The notes beneath the pieces are model-generated. The model worked only from the letters and a program-made list of their open reading frames with translations. It was not told the origin of the DNA and did not search any database. From the NCBI GenBank assembly GCA_027489875.1, contig JAIXZE010000368.1:1-53570 (forward strand): DNA of 53,570 nucleotides, read 5' to 3'. Both the position numbers and the translations under genes were made by a program. This DNA comes from Verrucomicrobiales bacterium. Lineage in GTDB: Bacteria; Verrucomicrobiota; Verrucomicrobiia; Limisphaerales; UBA9464. This document shows, one piece after another, positions 1-8,882 of this stretch; position 1 is the stretch's first letter, and every line of letters starts with the position of its first letter.

Positions 1-942
1 ATCTTCCTCCAGCCCAATCCGCCGGTGGGGGCTGTGCGGGTGACCCTCAGCGACCTGCCGACCGGGCGGTATACCTTGCTGGCCTACGGCCACGGTGGGC
101 CTGCGGATTCGCACAACACCGTGTTCAACCTGCAGTCCGCCGGACTCAGCCTTGGCGATCGAGCCACGGCCACGGATTCCCGATGGCGAAGCCTGACTTG
201 GGCGGAAGGTGCCCAGTACGTCGCGTACTCGAACTTCTTCGTCGGCTCCAGTCGTTCCATTGTCCTCACGGCGAGTCGAGGATCGGGGCCGACCCCGGCG
301 ATCAACGGCCTGCAACTGCTGTTTGAGGAAGCTTCCACTCTCTTCTTCGCCAGCTCCCAGCGTCTGTTCACCAACCTGACGGAGGTCGTGCTGTTGAAGG
401 GGATCGCCGATGCGGAAATCCGCTTTACCACGAACGGCAGCCAACCCGGGGCGGCTTCGCCTCTTTACACAGCACCCATCCGGATCACGACCGCAACGGA
501 GATCAAGGCGCGCCTGTTCTCTGCCGGCCAACCGGTTTCCGAGACCATCACGGGTCTCTTCCAACGGGTGTACGCGTTGAACGATGGAATCGCGGCCTCC
601 TGGCGCGAGCAGTTCTTTGGTCCCGGCTACCTCACTGATCCTCGCGTGGCCGCGGATGCAGACCCCGACAACGACGGGGCGAACAACGCGCAGGAGTTCG
701 CCAACCAGTCCAACCCGTTGGATCCCCTGAGCGGATTCGCGGTCCAGGTTCGAATGGTTCCTTCGATCCAATGGACGGCGGTTCCCGGAGCCCGGTATCG
801 GGTGCTCCGCAAGGATGTCGTTGATTCGCCGACATGGACGGAGATCCAGCAGATCACGCCGGAAGGCAATCTTGGGAAGTTCACGGATGAGTCCGTGACG
901 GACCTGCCGCGTTTCTACCTGATCGAGGCCGTGCGCCAGTGA
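1..942 (+). CDS. Secreted multidomain protein, C-terminal part (5' truncated)
   Basis: The reading frame is open from the first base, so the gene begins upstream of the window; at least 313 residues are present. In order: a beta-rich domain with the pattern PTGRYTLLAYGHG, a stretch resembling the chitobiase/hexosaminidase C-terminal fold (IRFTTNGSQPG, then TATEIKARLF), and a segment with DADPDNDGANNAQEF, the calcium-binding-like Asp repeat often found just before the C-terminal beta domain of secreted verrucomicrobial and planctomycete proteins. The last 70 residues look like an all-beta fold. No catalytic domain lies in the visible part, so the function is open; a secreted or surface protein, possibly acting on polysaccharide, is inferred from domain type only. 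The stop is followed directly by an intergenic repeat. Confidence 0.8.
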   Translation: MFLQPNPPVGAVRVTLSDLPTGRYTLLAYGHGGPADSHNTVFNLQSAGLSLGDRATATDSRWRSLTWAEGAQYVAYSNFFVGSSRSIVLTASRGSGPTPAINGLQLLFEEASTLFFASSQRLFTNLTEVVLLKGIADAEIRFTTNGSQPGAASPLYTAPIRITTATEIKARLFSAGQPVSETITGLFQRVYALNDGIAASWREQFFGPGYLTDPRVAADADPDNDGANNAQEFANQSNPLDPLSGFAVQVRMVPSIQWTAVPGARYRVLRKDVVDSPTWTEIQQITPEGNLGKFTDESVTDLPRFYLIEAVRQ

Positions 943-953
943 GGATTTGGATT

Positions 954-990
954 GGCGACGAGGACGTCTCCACCCCGTTCCATGCGGGGC
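954..990 (+). repeat. Partial copy of paired-palindrome intergenic repeat (copy A)
   Basis: Contains the imperfect palindrome GGCGACGAGGACGTCTCC at 954-971 followed by ACCCCGTTCC and a GCGGGG motif. This is the right half of the element seen complete at 1053-1130 and, inverted, at 8686-8769. Confidence 0.7.
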
Positions 991-1052
991 AGTATCCAGA
1001 TGCTACCAGCGGCGGGGCGCATCTTGGCACTGCCCCCTTTTGGAAAGGATCC

Positions 1053-1130
1053 GGGGTGGCGATGTCCTCATCGCCTTGGGAATGGTTTTGGAACGGCGAC
1101 GAGGACGTCGCCACCCCGTTCCGTGCGGGG
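1053..1130 (+). repeat. Paired-palindrome intergenic repeat (copy B)
   Basis: Two 18-bp near-palindromes, GGCGATGTCCTCATCGCC at 1058-1075 and GGCGACGAGGACGTCGCC at 1095-1112, are separated by a 19-bp spacer and followed by ACCCCGTTCC and GCGGGG. The copy at 8686-8769 is the same element inverted, with the same half order and a spacer of the same length. It sits between genes and has no transposase, so it is a REP- or MITE-like non-autonomous element by inference. Confidence 0.75.
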
Positions 1131-1201
1131 ACTGTGTCGCGATGAGCGCTGGAGCGGATCCGGGATCGACTCCGGAGACGGGCTGGGTAGGGTTGGTGGC
1201 G

Positions 1202-2101
1202 ATGATTCCCCGCAAGTTTTCACGGCGCGCCTTTCTGGGCTCGGTTGCGGTCGTGCCGATGACCGGACTGTGTGTTGAACCGTTCACGCGGAAAGGGCCG
1301 CCTCGGCTGCGTCTGTCGCTCGCCGCCTACTCGTTCCGCGACCAGTTCGTGAAGGGGAAGGATGGGGCACCGGCGAAGATGGACATGTTCCGCTTCCTTG
1401 ATTACTGCGCGGAGCACGGATGCGACGGGGCGGAGTTGACGAGTTATTACTTCGAGGATCCGGCGACCGATGCCTATCTGCGGCAGGTTCAGCGGCACGC
1501 CTTCCTGCGCGGGGTCAGCGTCAGCGGAACCGCGATAGGCAACACCTTCACGCTGCCGGCGGGGAAGGATCGGGAGAAGGAACTGGAACTGACGCGGACG
1601 TGGATCGCCCGCGCGGCGGTGATCGGCGCGCCCCACATCCGGGTGTTCGCGGGTGAAGCCAAGGGTTCGCCCAAGGCCGACGCCAAGCGGCGGACAATCG
1701 AAGCCCTGGAAGAAATGGGCGACCTCGCTGGCCGTCACGGGATCTTCCTCGGGGTCGAAAACCATGGCGGCATCGTGGCCGAAGCGGACGATCTCCTCGA
1801 GATTGTGCGGACCGTCCGGAGCCCATGGGTAGGCATCAACCTCGACATCGGAAACTTCAACACGACCGACCCGTACGCGGACCTTGCCCGTTGCGCTCCG
1901 TACGCGGTGAACGTCCAGTACAAGGGACTGATGCGCCCGCGGGGATCCCGCCAGTCCGTGCCGACGGACCTGCCGCGGGTCGTGAAGATGCTGCGGGATG
2001 CGGGCTATCAGGGATGGTTCGTCCTGGAGTATGAGATGCCGGAGGATCCGTATGTGCGCGTCCCGACAATGCTGGACGAGATGCGGGCCGCGTTGCGTTG
2101 A
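1202..2101 (+). CDS. Tat-exported sugar phosphate isomerase/epimerase-like TIM-barrel protein
   Basis: 299 residues. The N-terminus has a twin-arginine signal (SRRAFLGS, then a hydrophobic stretch), so export by the Tat route is likely. The body matches the xylose-isomerase-like / AP endonuclease family 2 TIM barrel: LAAYSFRDQF near the first strand, HIRVFAGE in the middle, GVENHGG and GINLDIGNFN for metal-binding strands, and a C-terminal WFVLEYE. Family members isomerise or epimerise sugars with a divalent metal; the substrate cannot be read here. The ATG at 1202 was chosen because it gives an intact Tat signal; the frame is open upstream but runs through the repeat. The next gene starts 20 bases downstream. 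Confidence 0.88.
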   Translation: MIPRKFSRRAFLGSVAVVPMTGLCVEPFTRKGPPRLRLSLAAYSFRDQFVKGKDGAPAKMDMFRFLDYCAEHGCDGAELTSYYFEDPATDAYLRQVQRHAFLRGVSVSGTAIGNTFTLPAGKDREKELELTRTWIARAAVIGAPHIRVFAGEAKGSPKADAKRRTIEALEEMGDLAGRHGIFLGVENHGGIVAEADDLLEIVRTVRSPWVGINLDIGNFNTTDPYADLARCAPYAVNVQYKGLMRPRGSRQSVPTDLPRVVKMLRDAGYQGWFVLEYEMPEDPYVRVPTMLDEMRAALR

Positions 2102-2121
2102 ACCACCTTTGTCTGGGTCGC

Positions 2122-3426
2122 ATGTCCCACCCGTCACCGCGGTCATCAAAGCGCATCGGGGTCTTCGGAAAGTGTTCGGGTTTGCTCCTTTTCGTTGCCC
2201 TGCTGGTGGTTGGTTATTTGGTTTGGGCCGCCCGGGGCACCAGCGGTGTGGCTGCCCAACGCCGGGAGTTGCGGGATCGTGGATTGCCGGGATCCATGGA
2301 GGAGTTGGAAGGCCGCCGCCTTGCGGGCCAAGGCAATCCCTCGCGCCTGGACCGTCTTCTCCTGCTGGCCCGGGCGGGAATCGGTGCCAGCCCCGGATTG
2401 GAAGGACAGTTGGGCAAGGATCCGCCAGCGATGTCCGTGCCTGCCTCGCGTCGTCGGGAGATCCGCGAGGGCTTGCGAGGGCTGACGCGCCTGCCGGCAG
2501 GACTCTGGAGCATCGCGGAGTCGAACCAGATTCCGATGATGCGGGATTCCATGCTCCTGACTCGCGAGGTCTCGTGGATGGCGGATGAAGCCGTCGGACG
2601 CGGCGAGAGGAGCGAGGCCGCCGAGTGCGCGTTGGATCTGCTCGCGATTGCCGAAGCCTTCGAAGCCGAGCCCGGCATGGTTGCACTCATCCTGAGGAAC
2701 CGGGCGCTGGAATCGGCGGTGCTGGGAGTCCTTCCAAAGCTGGCGGGTGTTTCCGTCGAGTCGGTGCCATGGGCAGTCATCCAGGATCGACTGGCGCGTA
2801 CAGAGGATGTTCCGGCGCTGGAGATGGCCGACCTTCCCGAACTCCTCGGCACGCTGGATGTGGTCGAGGCCGTTTCGAATGGGTTCTGGAAACCGCCCAC
2901 CGCGGAGTGGAACGTCCTGGGAAAGGGATGGAAACATTTTGGTCCCCTGCTGCGGACACCGGCCATTGCCCGGCGCTTGCTGGAGCATCAGGTGGCGCTT
3001 TTCCAGTCGGCCCGATTGCCGTATCCGGAGTGTATCCAGGATCGGGATGCGCTCTGGAATCGACGCCTCCGCCAGATTCCGAACAGCGACGAGAAGGCTT
3101 TGGGAATCGGGGTGATCATGAGCCGCGCGGAGATGGTATCCGCGATCGGCGTCCTTGCAGCCCGGATGGGTTCGGCACTCTGTGCGGCCGAGCGTTACCG
3201 GATCCGGGAAGCCGGCAGGATTCCAGCGCGGATGGAAGATCTGGCGGTGCCGGGCGCGGGTTTCCTTCAGCAGATTCCTCGGGATCCTTTCAGCGGACAA
3301 CCGCTGATCCTGGAGTTGATCGAGAGCGGCTACCGGATCCGCCGACCGCCAGGCGAGGCACCGGGCGTCAGCCGCGAGTTTGTCGAGGGGTCGCTGGTGA
3401 GCTGGGAACTGCGGGTCCTGCGGTGA
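2122..3426 (+). CDS. Membrane-anchored hypothetical protein
   Basis: 434 residues with one N-terminal transmembrane segment (SGLLLFVALLVVGYLVWAA). The rest is probably outside the membrane and mainly helical. The C-terminal motif (RYRIREAGRIPARMEDL, then IPRDPFSGQPL) recurs in uncharacterised planctomycete and verrucomicrobial proteins that carry the same short pilin-like tail. I do not recognise a catalytic motif. The frame allows a TTG start at 2098 overlapping the previous stop, but the ATG at 2122 places the hydrophobic segment normally. Co-transcription with the upstream epimerase is likely from the spacing. Confidence 0.75.
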   Translation: MSHPSPRSSKRIGVFGKCSGLLLFVALLVVGYLVWAARGTSGVAAQRRELRDRGLPGSMEELEGRRLAGQGNPSRLDRLLLLARAGIGASPGLEGQLGKDPPAMSVPASRRREIREGLRGLTRLPAGLWSIAESNQIPMMRDSMLLTREVSWMADEAVGRGERSEAAECALDLLAIAEAFEAEPGMVALILRNRALESAVLGVLPKLAGVSVESVPWAVIQDRLARTEDVPALEMADLPELLGTLDVVEAVSNGFWKPPTAEWNVLGKGWKHFGPLLRTPAIARRLLEHQVALFQSARLPYPECIQDRDALWNRRLRQIPNSDEKALGIGVIMSRAEMVSAIGVLAARMGSALCAAERYRIREAGRIPARMEDLAVPGAGFLQQIPRDPFSGQPLILELIESGYRIRRPPGEAPGVSREFVEGSLVSWELRVLR

Positions 3427-3475
3427 TCCGCCTCCGGGCTTGAGCGATACGGCGAAGGCGGCGACGTTGCGGGAA

Positions 3476-3679
3476 ATGAGCCGGGTGATTGCGAACGGGG
3501 AATCAATGGAGGCCGAGCTGCCGTGCAGCCTTGAGGCGTTCCTGGTGAAGTGCGGGCTGCCGCCGCGCTCGGTCGTCGTTGAACACAATGGCGAGGCGGT
3601 CGCGCCATCGGAGTTCCCGACGCGTTCGTTGGCCGAGGGTGACCGGCTCTGGATCGCCCGGATTTCGTCCGGAGGCTAA
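3476..3679 (+). CDS. thiS: ThiS-like sulfur carrier protein
   Basis: 67 residues with a beta-grasp layout: an N-terminal strand with NGES, a central VVVEHNGEAV, then SLAEGDRLWIARISSGG. The C-terminal Gly-Gly is the residue pair that is adenylated and thiocarboxylated in ThiS, the sulfur donor for the thiazole ring of thiamine. The ATG at 3476 gives the usual ThiS length; a TTG at 3440 in the same frame would add 12 residues that do not match the family. No thiG, thiF or thiE lies nearby, so whether it serves thiamine synthesis is inference. Confidence 0.78.
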   Translation: MSRVIANGESMEAELPCSLEAFLVKCGLPPRSVVVEHNGEAVAPSEFPTRSLAEGDRLWIARISSGG

Positions 3680-3688
3680 GCGGGCGCC

Positions 3689-4924
3689 TCATTCCACGGC
3701 CTGCATGACGGCCGTCCGGAATCGCGTGAACAGGGAATGCTGGTCGAAAGGAAGATGCTGGCAGAAGACGAGCGCCACGATCTCCTCCTTGGGATCCACG
3801 AAGAAGTGTGTTGTGGCGGCCCCGCTCCAGAAAAAGGTGCCTTCGCTGGCGGGTTCCCCAGCGCGCGCCGGATCGAGACGGATGGCGCTGAAAAGTCCCC
3901 ATCCATCCGAGGCTGAAAAGGCGTTTATTCCTGGCGGGAGGGAATTCATGCGGGCGAGTTCGACCGTCTTCCGACCGAGGATGCGCGTGCCGTCCAGTTC
4001 GCCGCCGTTGAGGAGGCATTGCGCAAAGCGGGCGTAGTCGCCGATCGTCGAGAAGAGCCCTGCCCCACCACAGGGAATGCCACGCCCCGCTTCTGCATGG
4101 GCTCCCAGGATTTCGGGTGTCGTGCGGAGCCGTCCATCGCGTATTTCATGCAGGCGCGATACGCGATGCATCTTCGACGGCGGGACATCGAAGGCGGTGT
4201 CGGTCATGTGCAGGGGGAGGGTGATGTGCTTCGCGACGTAGTCCTCGAACCTGATCCCGGAAACGCGTTGCACCAGCACGCCGAGGATGTCGTCGGAAAT
4301 GCTGTAATTGTAGGCTGTGCCCGGCTGTGCCATCAGGGGCAACCGGCCGACCTTGGTCATGAACTCGTCGAGTGTGGCCGATTCCCACAGGTTCGCCCGC
4401 TTGTAGAGTTCATGGACCGGCGAACCCGCAAAGAAGTCATAGGTGAATCCCGCCGTGTGGTTGAGGAGCATCCGGACGGTGATGGGGGTTGCGGCCGGGG
4501 CGAGGGTCGGTTGGTCTGCTGTTCCACCCGTCAGCACCTTGGGTTCACGAAGTTCCGGCAACCATTCAGCAATCGGGGAATCCAGGTTGAAACGGTTCTG
4601 CTCGAACAGCTGCAGGACCGCCACCGCGGTCACCACCTTGGTCATCGAATAGATCCGGACGATGGTGTCCCTTTCCACGGGCTTTCCGGAGTCGAGATCA
4701 CGCACTCCAAACTGGCGCCAACCTACGATCCGTCCGCGTCGCGCGACGAGGACCGATGCACCGGCATGCTTTCCGTCTTTCACCGTCGTTCCCACCAGAT
4801 CGAACACCCGTTCAAGGCGCTCCGGATCCATGCCTACGGATCTCGAGCGGGCGGTGGGGAGTGGTTCTCCCGCCAGCGAGGCCAGACAGAGCAGGGTGCT
4901 TAGAAGGAAGGAGGGGATTCGCAT
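3689..4924 (-). CDS. Secreted serine hydrolase, class C beta-lactamase/esterase family
   Basis: 411 residues. A signal peptide (MRIPSFLLSTLLCLASLAGE) opens the protein; the frame could extend 32 residues further upstream but those residues mask the signal. The catalytic SxxK motif is SMTK at residues 93-96 and the YxN-type motif is YNYS. The fold family covers class C beta-lactamases, DD-peptidases and EstB-type esterases. Sequences with this architecture are most often esterases or of unknown substrate, so resistance should not be assumed. It ends 10 bases from the convergent ThiS-like gene. Confidence 0.88.
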   Translation of the reverse strand: MRIPSFLLSTLLCLASLAGEPLPTARSRSVGMDPERLERVFDLVGTTVKDGKHAGASVLVARRGRIVGWRQFGVRDLDSGKPVERDTIVRIYSMTKVVTAVAVLQLFEQNRFNLDSPIAEWLPELREPKVLTGGTADQPTLAPAATPITVRMLLNHTAGFTYDFFAGSPVHELYKRANLWESATLDEFMTKVGRLPLMAQPGTAYNYSISDDILGVLVQRVSGIRFEDYVAKHITLPLHMTDTAFDVPPSKMHRVSRLHEIRDGRLRTTPEILGAHAEAGRGIPCGGAGLFSTIGDYARFAQCLLNGGELDGTRILGRKTVELARMNSLPPGINAFSASDGWGLFSAIRLDPARAGEPASEGTFFWSGAATTHFFVDPKEEIVALVFCQHLPFDQHSLFTRFRTAVMQAVE

Positions 4925-4968
4925 GGGAACGGTCGTGAATTGAGGTTGGTGAAGTGCTTTCCGAAGCC

Positions 4969-5541
4969 TTAATCGACCGCTTTCCAGACATACTGGATGA
5001 GGCCTGTTTTTGGATTCCATGTCATGGTGGTCGACTCGAATGCGGCAACGGCATTGGCCGCACGCTGGGTGAAATCACTGGAGTGGTGGTAGGCTTCCGC
5101 TTCGGCTGGGTTCGAGGGAGTCCACCACTCCGGAGTGACGTTAGGTGTCGGGATCTCGGTGTCCTTCCTGGAGAGGTGTTTCGGCAGGAGCAACCTGAAG
5201 GTCGCTTCATCCGTCGTAAATTGCAGGACGCGTGAAGCGGAATCAGGCCCGTAAAAGGCGATGCCCTGAAGATTTGTTATCGACGCAGGGGGAGCGGCGT
5301 TGAAGGCGTGTTCATAAACGGAAGTCGCGTCCGTTGTGGGACCCCAGAGCAGTTGGTTGCACCCCGCCACCAGACCAAGGGCGAGTAGCGAGACACAAAG
5401 CCCAAGTCCGCCCAGGGTCAGGGCGAACTTGCGAACGAGTTTCTTCGTCAGGCAGCCGAACAGGAGGACTCCGACGCTGCCGAGGACACCGGCGAAGCAG
5501 ATCAGGAGGAGCAGGCCGCCGAAGAGATAGAAGATGTTCAT
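4969..5541 (-). CDS. Hypothetical membrane protein
   Basis: 190 residues. Two transmembrane segments near the N-terminus (about residues 5-29 and 40-60) are followed by an extracytoplasmic domain of about 130 residues. No family is recognised. A Cys just after the second hydrophobic segment (VAGCNQ) resembles a lipobox but is too internal for a normal lipoprotein. It starts 40 bases downstream of the ABC permease on the same strand, so the two are probably co-transcribed. Confidence 0.7.
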   Translation of the reverse strand: MNIFYLFGGLLLLICFAGVLGSVGVLLFGCLTKKLVRKFALTLGGLGLCVSLLALGLVAGCNQLLWGPTTDATSVYEHAFNAAPPASITNLQGIAFYGPDSASRVLQFTTDEATFRLLLPKHLSRKDTEIPTPNVTPEWWTPSNPAEAEAYHHSSDFTQRAANAVAAFESTTMTWNPKTGLIQYVWKAVD

Positions 5542-5581
5542 GGCAAGGACGGAGATCTGGGTTCGTGGTGGGGATCCGTTC

Positions 5582-7204
5582 TCATCGCACGGTCGTCGGC
5601 GCGGATTCGATGCGTTGGGTGGCGAGGGTGCGGAGATACAGGTTGAGGGTGATGCCGGCCTTGGTTGCGGCCACGAAGGAGACCACGAGTTGGACGAGAG
5701 TGAAGGTCACGAACAGGACCGACATCTCGCCATCGTTGATGCCGTTGGTCCCGCAGATGAACAGCGCCAGGGCGCTGCACCACGGTGGGAGGATCACGGG
5801 GAGGAGCGTCCGGGTCAGGACGGATCCGAGCTTCCGTTGGCGCAACGAATGCAGGAAGGCTCCGTGGATCAGGGTGGGAAGGTCCACCCACAGCGAAAGG
5901 ATCCCTCCGAGGAAAAGGGAGAGGAATATGGTTCGGATGGTGGCGTCGTTGATGTCGAGGTTCTGGTCGATGAGGTTGAGGCACAGGACGAGGTTGACGA
6001 TGGTCAGGGTCCATCGCTGCCGGGAGACATGGTTTCGGACGGCTTGCCCGTGGCCTTCGCGCAGGGAGTAGAGGTTCAGGGGAGTACTGAGGAGGAGTTC
6101 GAGGCCGCCCTGCTGGATTTCCTCAAACCAGGGTGCGCCCGCGGCGAGGGCGGTGCGGATCTTGAAGACGACGTGGAGGCCATACGCCACGAGCATCGCG
6201 GTGATGAACATCGGAATGGCCGTTCGGTCGGGCAGGGTGAACGCCGCCAATTGGAATCCCGCGAAGGCCAGGAGGCCGAGGGTTTGGATCCATTCAAGCG
6301 CCCGCGTGCGCGAGATGCGTTGCGCGTACTGGCGGGCGAAGGGGTTGGTCAGGACATTCTTCGCACTGGGCTGGTGCGCCCGGGCATGGGTGGCTCCTGC
6401 ATTCGAGTTCGGCTTTGCTTCCGATTGGCGGGGCCGGTCCCTGCGACCGTTGCGTTGGAGTTGCCGGGCGGCGAGAAGGGTGAGCAGCGTGGCCAAACTC
6501 AGGGAGATGGCGGCCGAGAACAGGGCGCGGTTCCGTCCGGTGGTGGCCACCGAGTCTGCCATCCATCCGTACGCGAGGCTTCCGATGGGGCTGAGCAATT
6601 CGACATGGAGCACGAAGTCGGGGGGAAACAGCGCGGATTCCCGCATCATCCAGCCGAGAAAGGGCGGCAGGGCGCAGAAGGCCAGCAGCAGGAGCAGCGC
6701 GAGGGAATAGGCCGCTGGGGCGGAGTCGGAACGTGCCGAGGCCCAGAGACCGATGGCGCTGGAACAGGCGAAGGTGGCCAGCAAGCCCAGGCTCGTGGTC
6801 CAGAAGGCGGTGCCGCTGATGCCGCCCATCATCAGGGGCACGGCGAGGATGGGGAGAATGCCGAGCAGGGCGCACAGGCCCCGGATGCCACACGCGACCA
6901 GCTTGCCGGTGCTGACATCGAACCCGCCGAGCGGTGTGAGGAACAGGAGGCCAAGGGTGCCATTCCGGCGTTCCGCCACGATCGAGTCGGCACTGAGGAA
7001 CATGCCGCCCAGGAGGCACGCGGCGAACACGGTGGAGGAGACGATCTTGAAGGTTCCCTGCGGGATGCTGCCGCCACCGGAGAACCCCAGAAGGACCGCG
7101 CTGAGGGCCGTCAACAGGACCGCCGCGAGGACCCGGGTGTGATAGGTCCAGCTCTGTCGGCCAGCCACGATCAGTTCGCGATGGGCGATGGGCAGGGAGC
7201 GCAT
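5582..7204 (-). CDS. ABC-2 type transporter permease
   Basis: 540 residues with roughly twelve hydrophobic segments in two halves, split by a hydrophilic linker near residue 260. The first half carries the signature ERRNGTLGLLFLTPL, characteristic of ABC-2 permeases of the NosY / multicopper-maturation type, where a cytoplasmic loop precedes the third membrane span. The protein should sit in the inner membrane and need an ATPase partner, but no ABC ATPase gene is in the window. The substrate is unknown. The second half seems to be a divergent repeat of the first. Confidence 0.8.
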   Translation of the reverse strand: MRSLPIAHRELIVAGRQSWTYHTRVLAAVLLTALSAVLLGFSGGGSIPQGTFKIVSSTVFAACLLGGMFLSADSIVAERRNGTLGLLFLTPLGGFDVSTGKLVACGIRGLCALLGILPILAVPLMMGGISGTAFWTTSLGLLATFACSSAIGLWASARSDSAPAAYSLALLLLLAFCALPPFLGWMMRESALFPPDFVLHVELLSPIGSLAYGWMADSVATTGRNRALFSAAISLSLATLLTLLAARQLQRNGRRDRPRQSEAKPNSNAGATHARAHQPSAKNVLTNPFARQYAQRISRTRALEWIQTLGLLAFAGFQLAAFTLPDRTAIPMFITAMLVAYGLHVVFKIRTALAAGAPWFEEIQQGGLELLLSTPLNLYSLREGHGQAVRNHVSRQRWTLTIVNLVLCLNLIDQNLDINDATIRTIFLSLFLGGILSLWVDLPTLIHGAFLHSLRQRKLGSVLTRTLLPVILPPWCSALALFICGTNGINDGEMSVLFVTFTLVQLVVSFVAATKAGITLNLYLRTLATQRIESAPTTVR

Positions 7205-7299
7205 GGCAATGGGGCAGGGTCAGGGTTGCAGTCGATGGCTGGCAAGAAGTGGCAGGGGGTGTCCGCGCTGTTTCGGTGTGGAAAGGGGTGATCGCGTTG

Positions 7300-7329
7300 T
7301 TGCGTGAGCAGGCTTGGTTTCCCTAACGT
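7300..7329 (+). promoter_or_regulatory. Candidate promoter of dapL
   Basis: TTGCGT at 7300-7305, an 18-base spacer and TAACGT at 7324-7329, about 64 bases before the dapL ATG. The rpsP promoter at 16131 has the same -35, the same spacing and the same CCGC after the -10. Confidence 0.5.
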
Positions 7330-7392
7330 CCGCCGCCGTTCGGGGAACCGGTCGACGATGGACGCCGACTGGGACTGCCAACGTGATTTGCC

Positions 7393-8631
7393 ATGGCCTA
7401 TTTGAACGAGAATTACCTGAAGCTGAAGGCGGGATACCTTTTTCCGGAGATCGGGCGCCGTGTGAAGGCGTTCTGTGAGGGGAATCCGGAGGCGGCGAAA
7501 CGGTTGATCCGCTGTGGCATCGGGGACGTGACCGAGCCGTTGCCGGCAGCGGTTGTGGCGGCGATGCACCGGGCCGTGGATGAGATGGCAGTGCGGGATA
7601 CCTTCAAGGGCTACGGTCCGGAGCAGGGCTACGAGTGGTTGCGGGGTGCCATTGCGCAGAACGATTACCGGGCCCACGGCCTGGAGGTGGCAGACGACGA
7701 GATCTTTGTCAGCGACGGGTCCAAGTGCGACTGCGGTGCGATCCTGGACATCCTGGGCGACCGGAATCGGCTGGCGATCACGGATCCGGTGTACCCCGTT
7801 TACGTGGACACCAACGTGATGGTGGGGCACACGGGCGAAGCAGACGCCAACGGTGCCTATGCCGGGATCCATTACCTGCCGTGTACGCAGGCGAATGGGT
7901 TCATTCCCGAGCCGCCCCAGGAGGCGGTCGATGTGGTTTACTTGTGCTCGCCGAACAATCCGACGGGTGCGGCGGCAACCCGGGAGCAGCTCGAAGCGTG
8001 GGTGACGTATGCGCGGAAACATGGGGCGATCCTGCTCTTTGACGCGGCCTACGAGGCATACATCACGCAGCCGGGGATTCCGCATTCGATCTATGAGATT
8101 CCCGGAGCCCGGGAATGCGCGATCGAGTTCCGGAGTTTCTCGAAGAACGGCGGGTTCACCGGGGTGCGCTGCGCGTTCACGGTGGTTCCGAAGACGTTGA
8201 AGGCGAAGACGGTTGCGGGCGAGAGCCTGCCGTTGCATCCGCTGTGGTCGCGTCGGATGACGACGAAGTTCAACGGGGTTTCGTACATGGTCCAACGGGC
8301 GGCTGAGGCGTTGTACTCCGCGGAAGGCAAGGCGCAGGTCCGGGCGTTGATCGAACATTACATGGGTAACGCCCGGATCCTGGTCGCGGGTGCCAAGGCG
8401 GCCGGGCTGACGGTCCTGGGCGGCGTGAACGCGCCCTACATCTGGGTGGGGGCACCGGCCGGCTACACGAGTTGGCAGGCCTTCGACAAGATCCTGGGCG
8501 AGGCGAACGTCGTGATCACGCCCGGTTCCGGGTTTGGCCGGAACGGGGAGGGATGGTTCCGGGTAAGCGCCTTCAACAGCCGTGCAAATGCCGAGGAGGT
8601 CTCGCGTCGGTTGCAGGCGCTCCGCTGGTAG
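7393..8631 (+). CDS. dapL: LL-diaminopimelate aminotransferase
   Basis: 412 residues, full length for the family. It converts tetrahydrodipicolinate directly to LL-diaminopimelate with glutamate as amino donor, the short route to lysine and meso-DAP used by plants, Chlamydiae and Verrucomicrobia. Visible landmarks: [20 protein letters not shown] at the N-terminus, [11 protein letters not shown], the aminotransferase motif CSPNNPTGA, and the PLP lysine in [10 protein letters not shown] (K251), ending with FRVSAFN. The start is the first ATG and needs no correction. It is monocistronic, followed by an intergenic repeat. Confidence 0.96.
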   Translation: MAYLNENYLKLKAGYLFPEIGRRVKAFCEGNPEAAKRLIRCGIGDVTEPLPAAVVAAMHRAVDEMAVRDTFKGYGPEQGYEWLRGAIAQNDYRAHGLEVADDEIFVSDGSKCDCGAILDILGDRNRLAITDPVYPVYVDTNVMVGHTGEADANGAYAGIHYLPCTQANGFIPEPPQEAVDVVYLCSPNNPTGAAATREQLEAWVTYARKHGAILLFDAAYEAYITQPGIPHSIYEIPGARECAIEFRSFSKNGGFTGVRCAFTVVPKTLKAKTVAGESLPLHPLWSRRMTTKFNGVSYMVQRAAEALYSAEGKAQVRALIEHYMGNARILVAGAKAAGLTVLGGVNAPYIWVGAPAGYTSWQAFDKILGEANVVITPGSGFGRNGEGWFRVSAFNSRANAEEVSRRLQALRW

Positions 8632-8685
8632 AACCTTGGGGTGGGCACCCGGACCTGGCACTCCTGCCCGGTCCCGCTGAAGGTT

Positions 8686-8769
8686 GCACTGCCCCGTTTT
8701 CGGAACGGGGTGGCGACGTCCTCGTCGCCGTTCCAAAGCTTTTCTCAGGGCGATGAGGACATCGCCGCC
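8686..8769 (-). repeat. Paired-palindrome intergenic repeat (copy C, inverted)
   Basis: The two palindromes are at 8712-8729 and 8749-8766. Read on the minus strand the order is GGCGATGTCCTCATCGCC, a 19-base spacer, GGCGACGAGGACGTCGCC, ACCCCGTTCC, and an end GGGGCAGTGC, matching copy B along nearly its full length. It occupies the gap between dapL and the sigma factor gene. Confidence 0.75.
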
Positions 8770-8882
8770 CAGCACCCATTCCCAACCTGGGGGCGGGGTG
8801 CGGGGTGCGGCATGCACCCCGCCCGATCGGATTCCAAACTTCCAACTCCAAACTTGCCCGGGGCGTGTGGTAGGAGTGGTGC

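Noticed and set aside
3689-4924. Beta-lactamase resistance gene
   Set aside because: The SxxK and YxN motifs are shared with esterases and DD-peptidases and nothing points specifically to beta-lactam hydrolysis.
5534-7291. 585-codon plus-strand ORF
   Set aside because: It is opposite the ABC permease, encodes a Gly/Glu/Arg-rich low-complexity product with no family pattern, and arises from GC-rich antisense codons.
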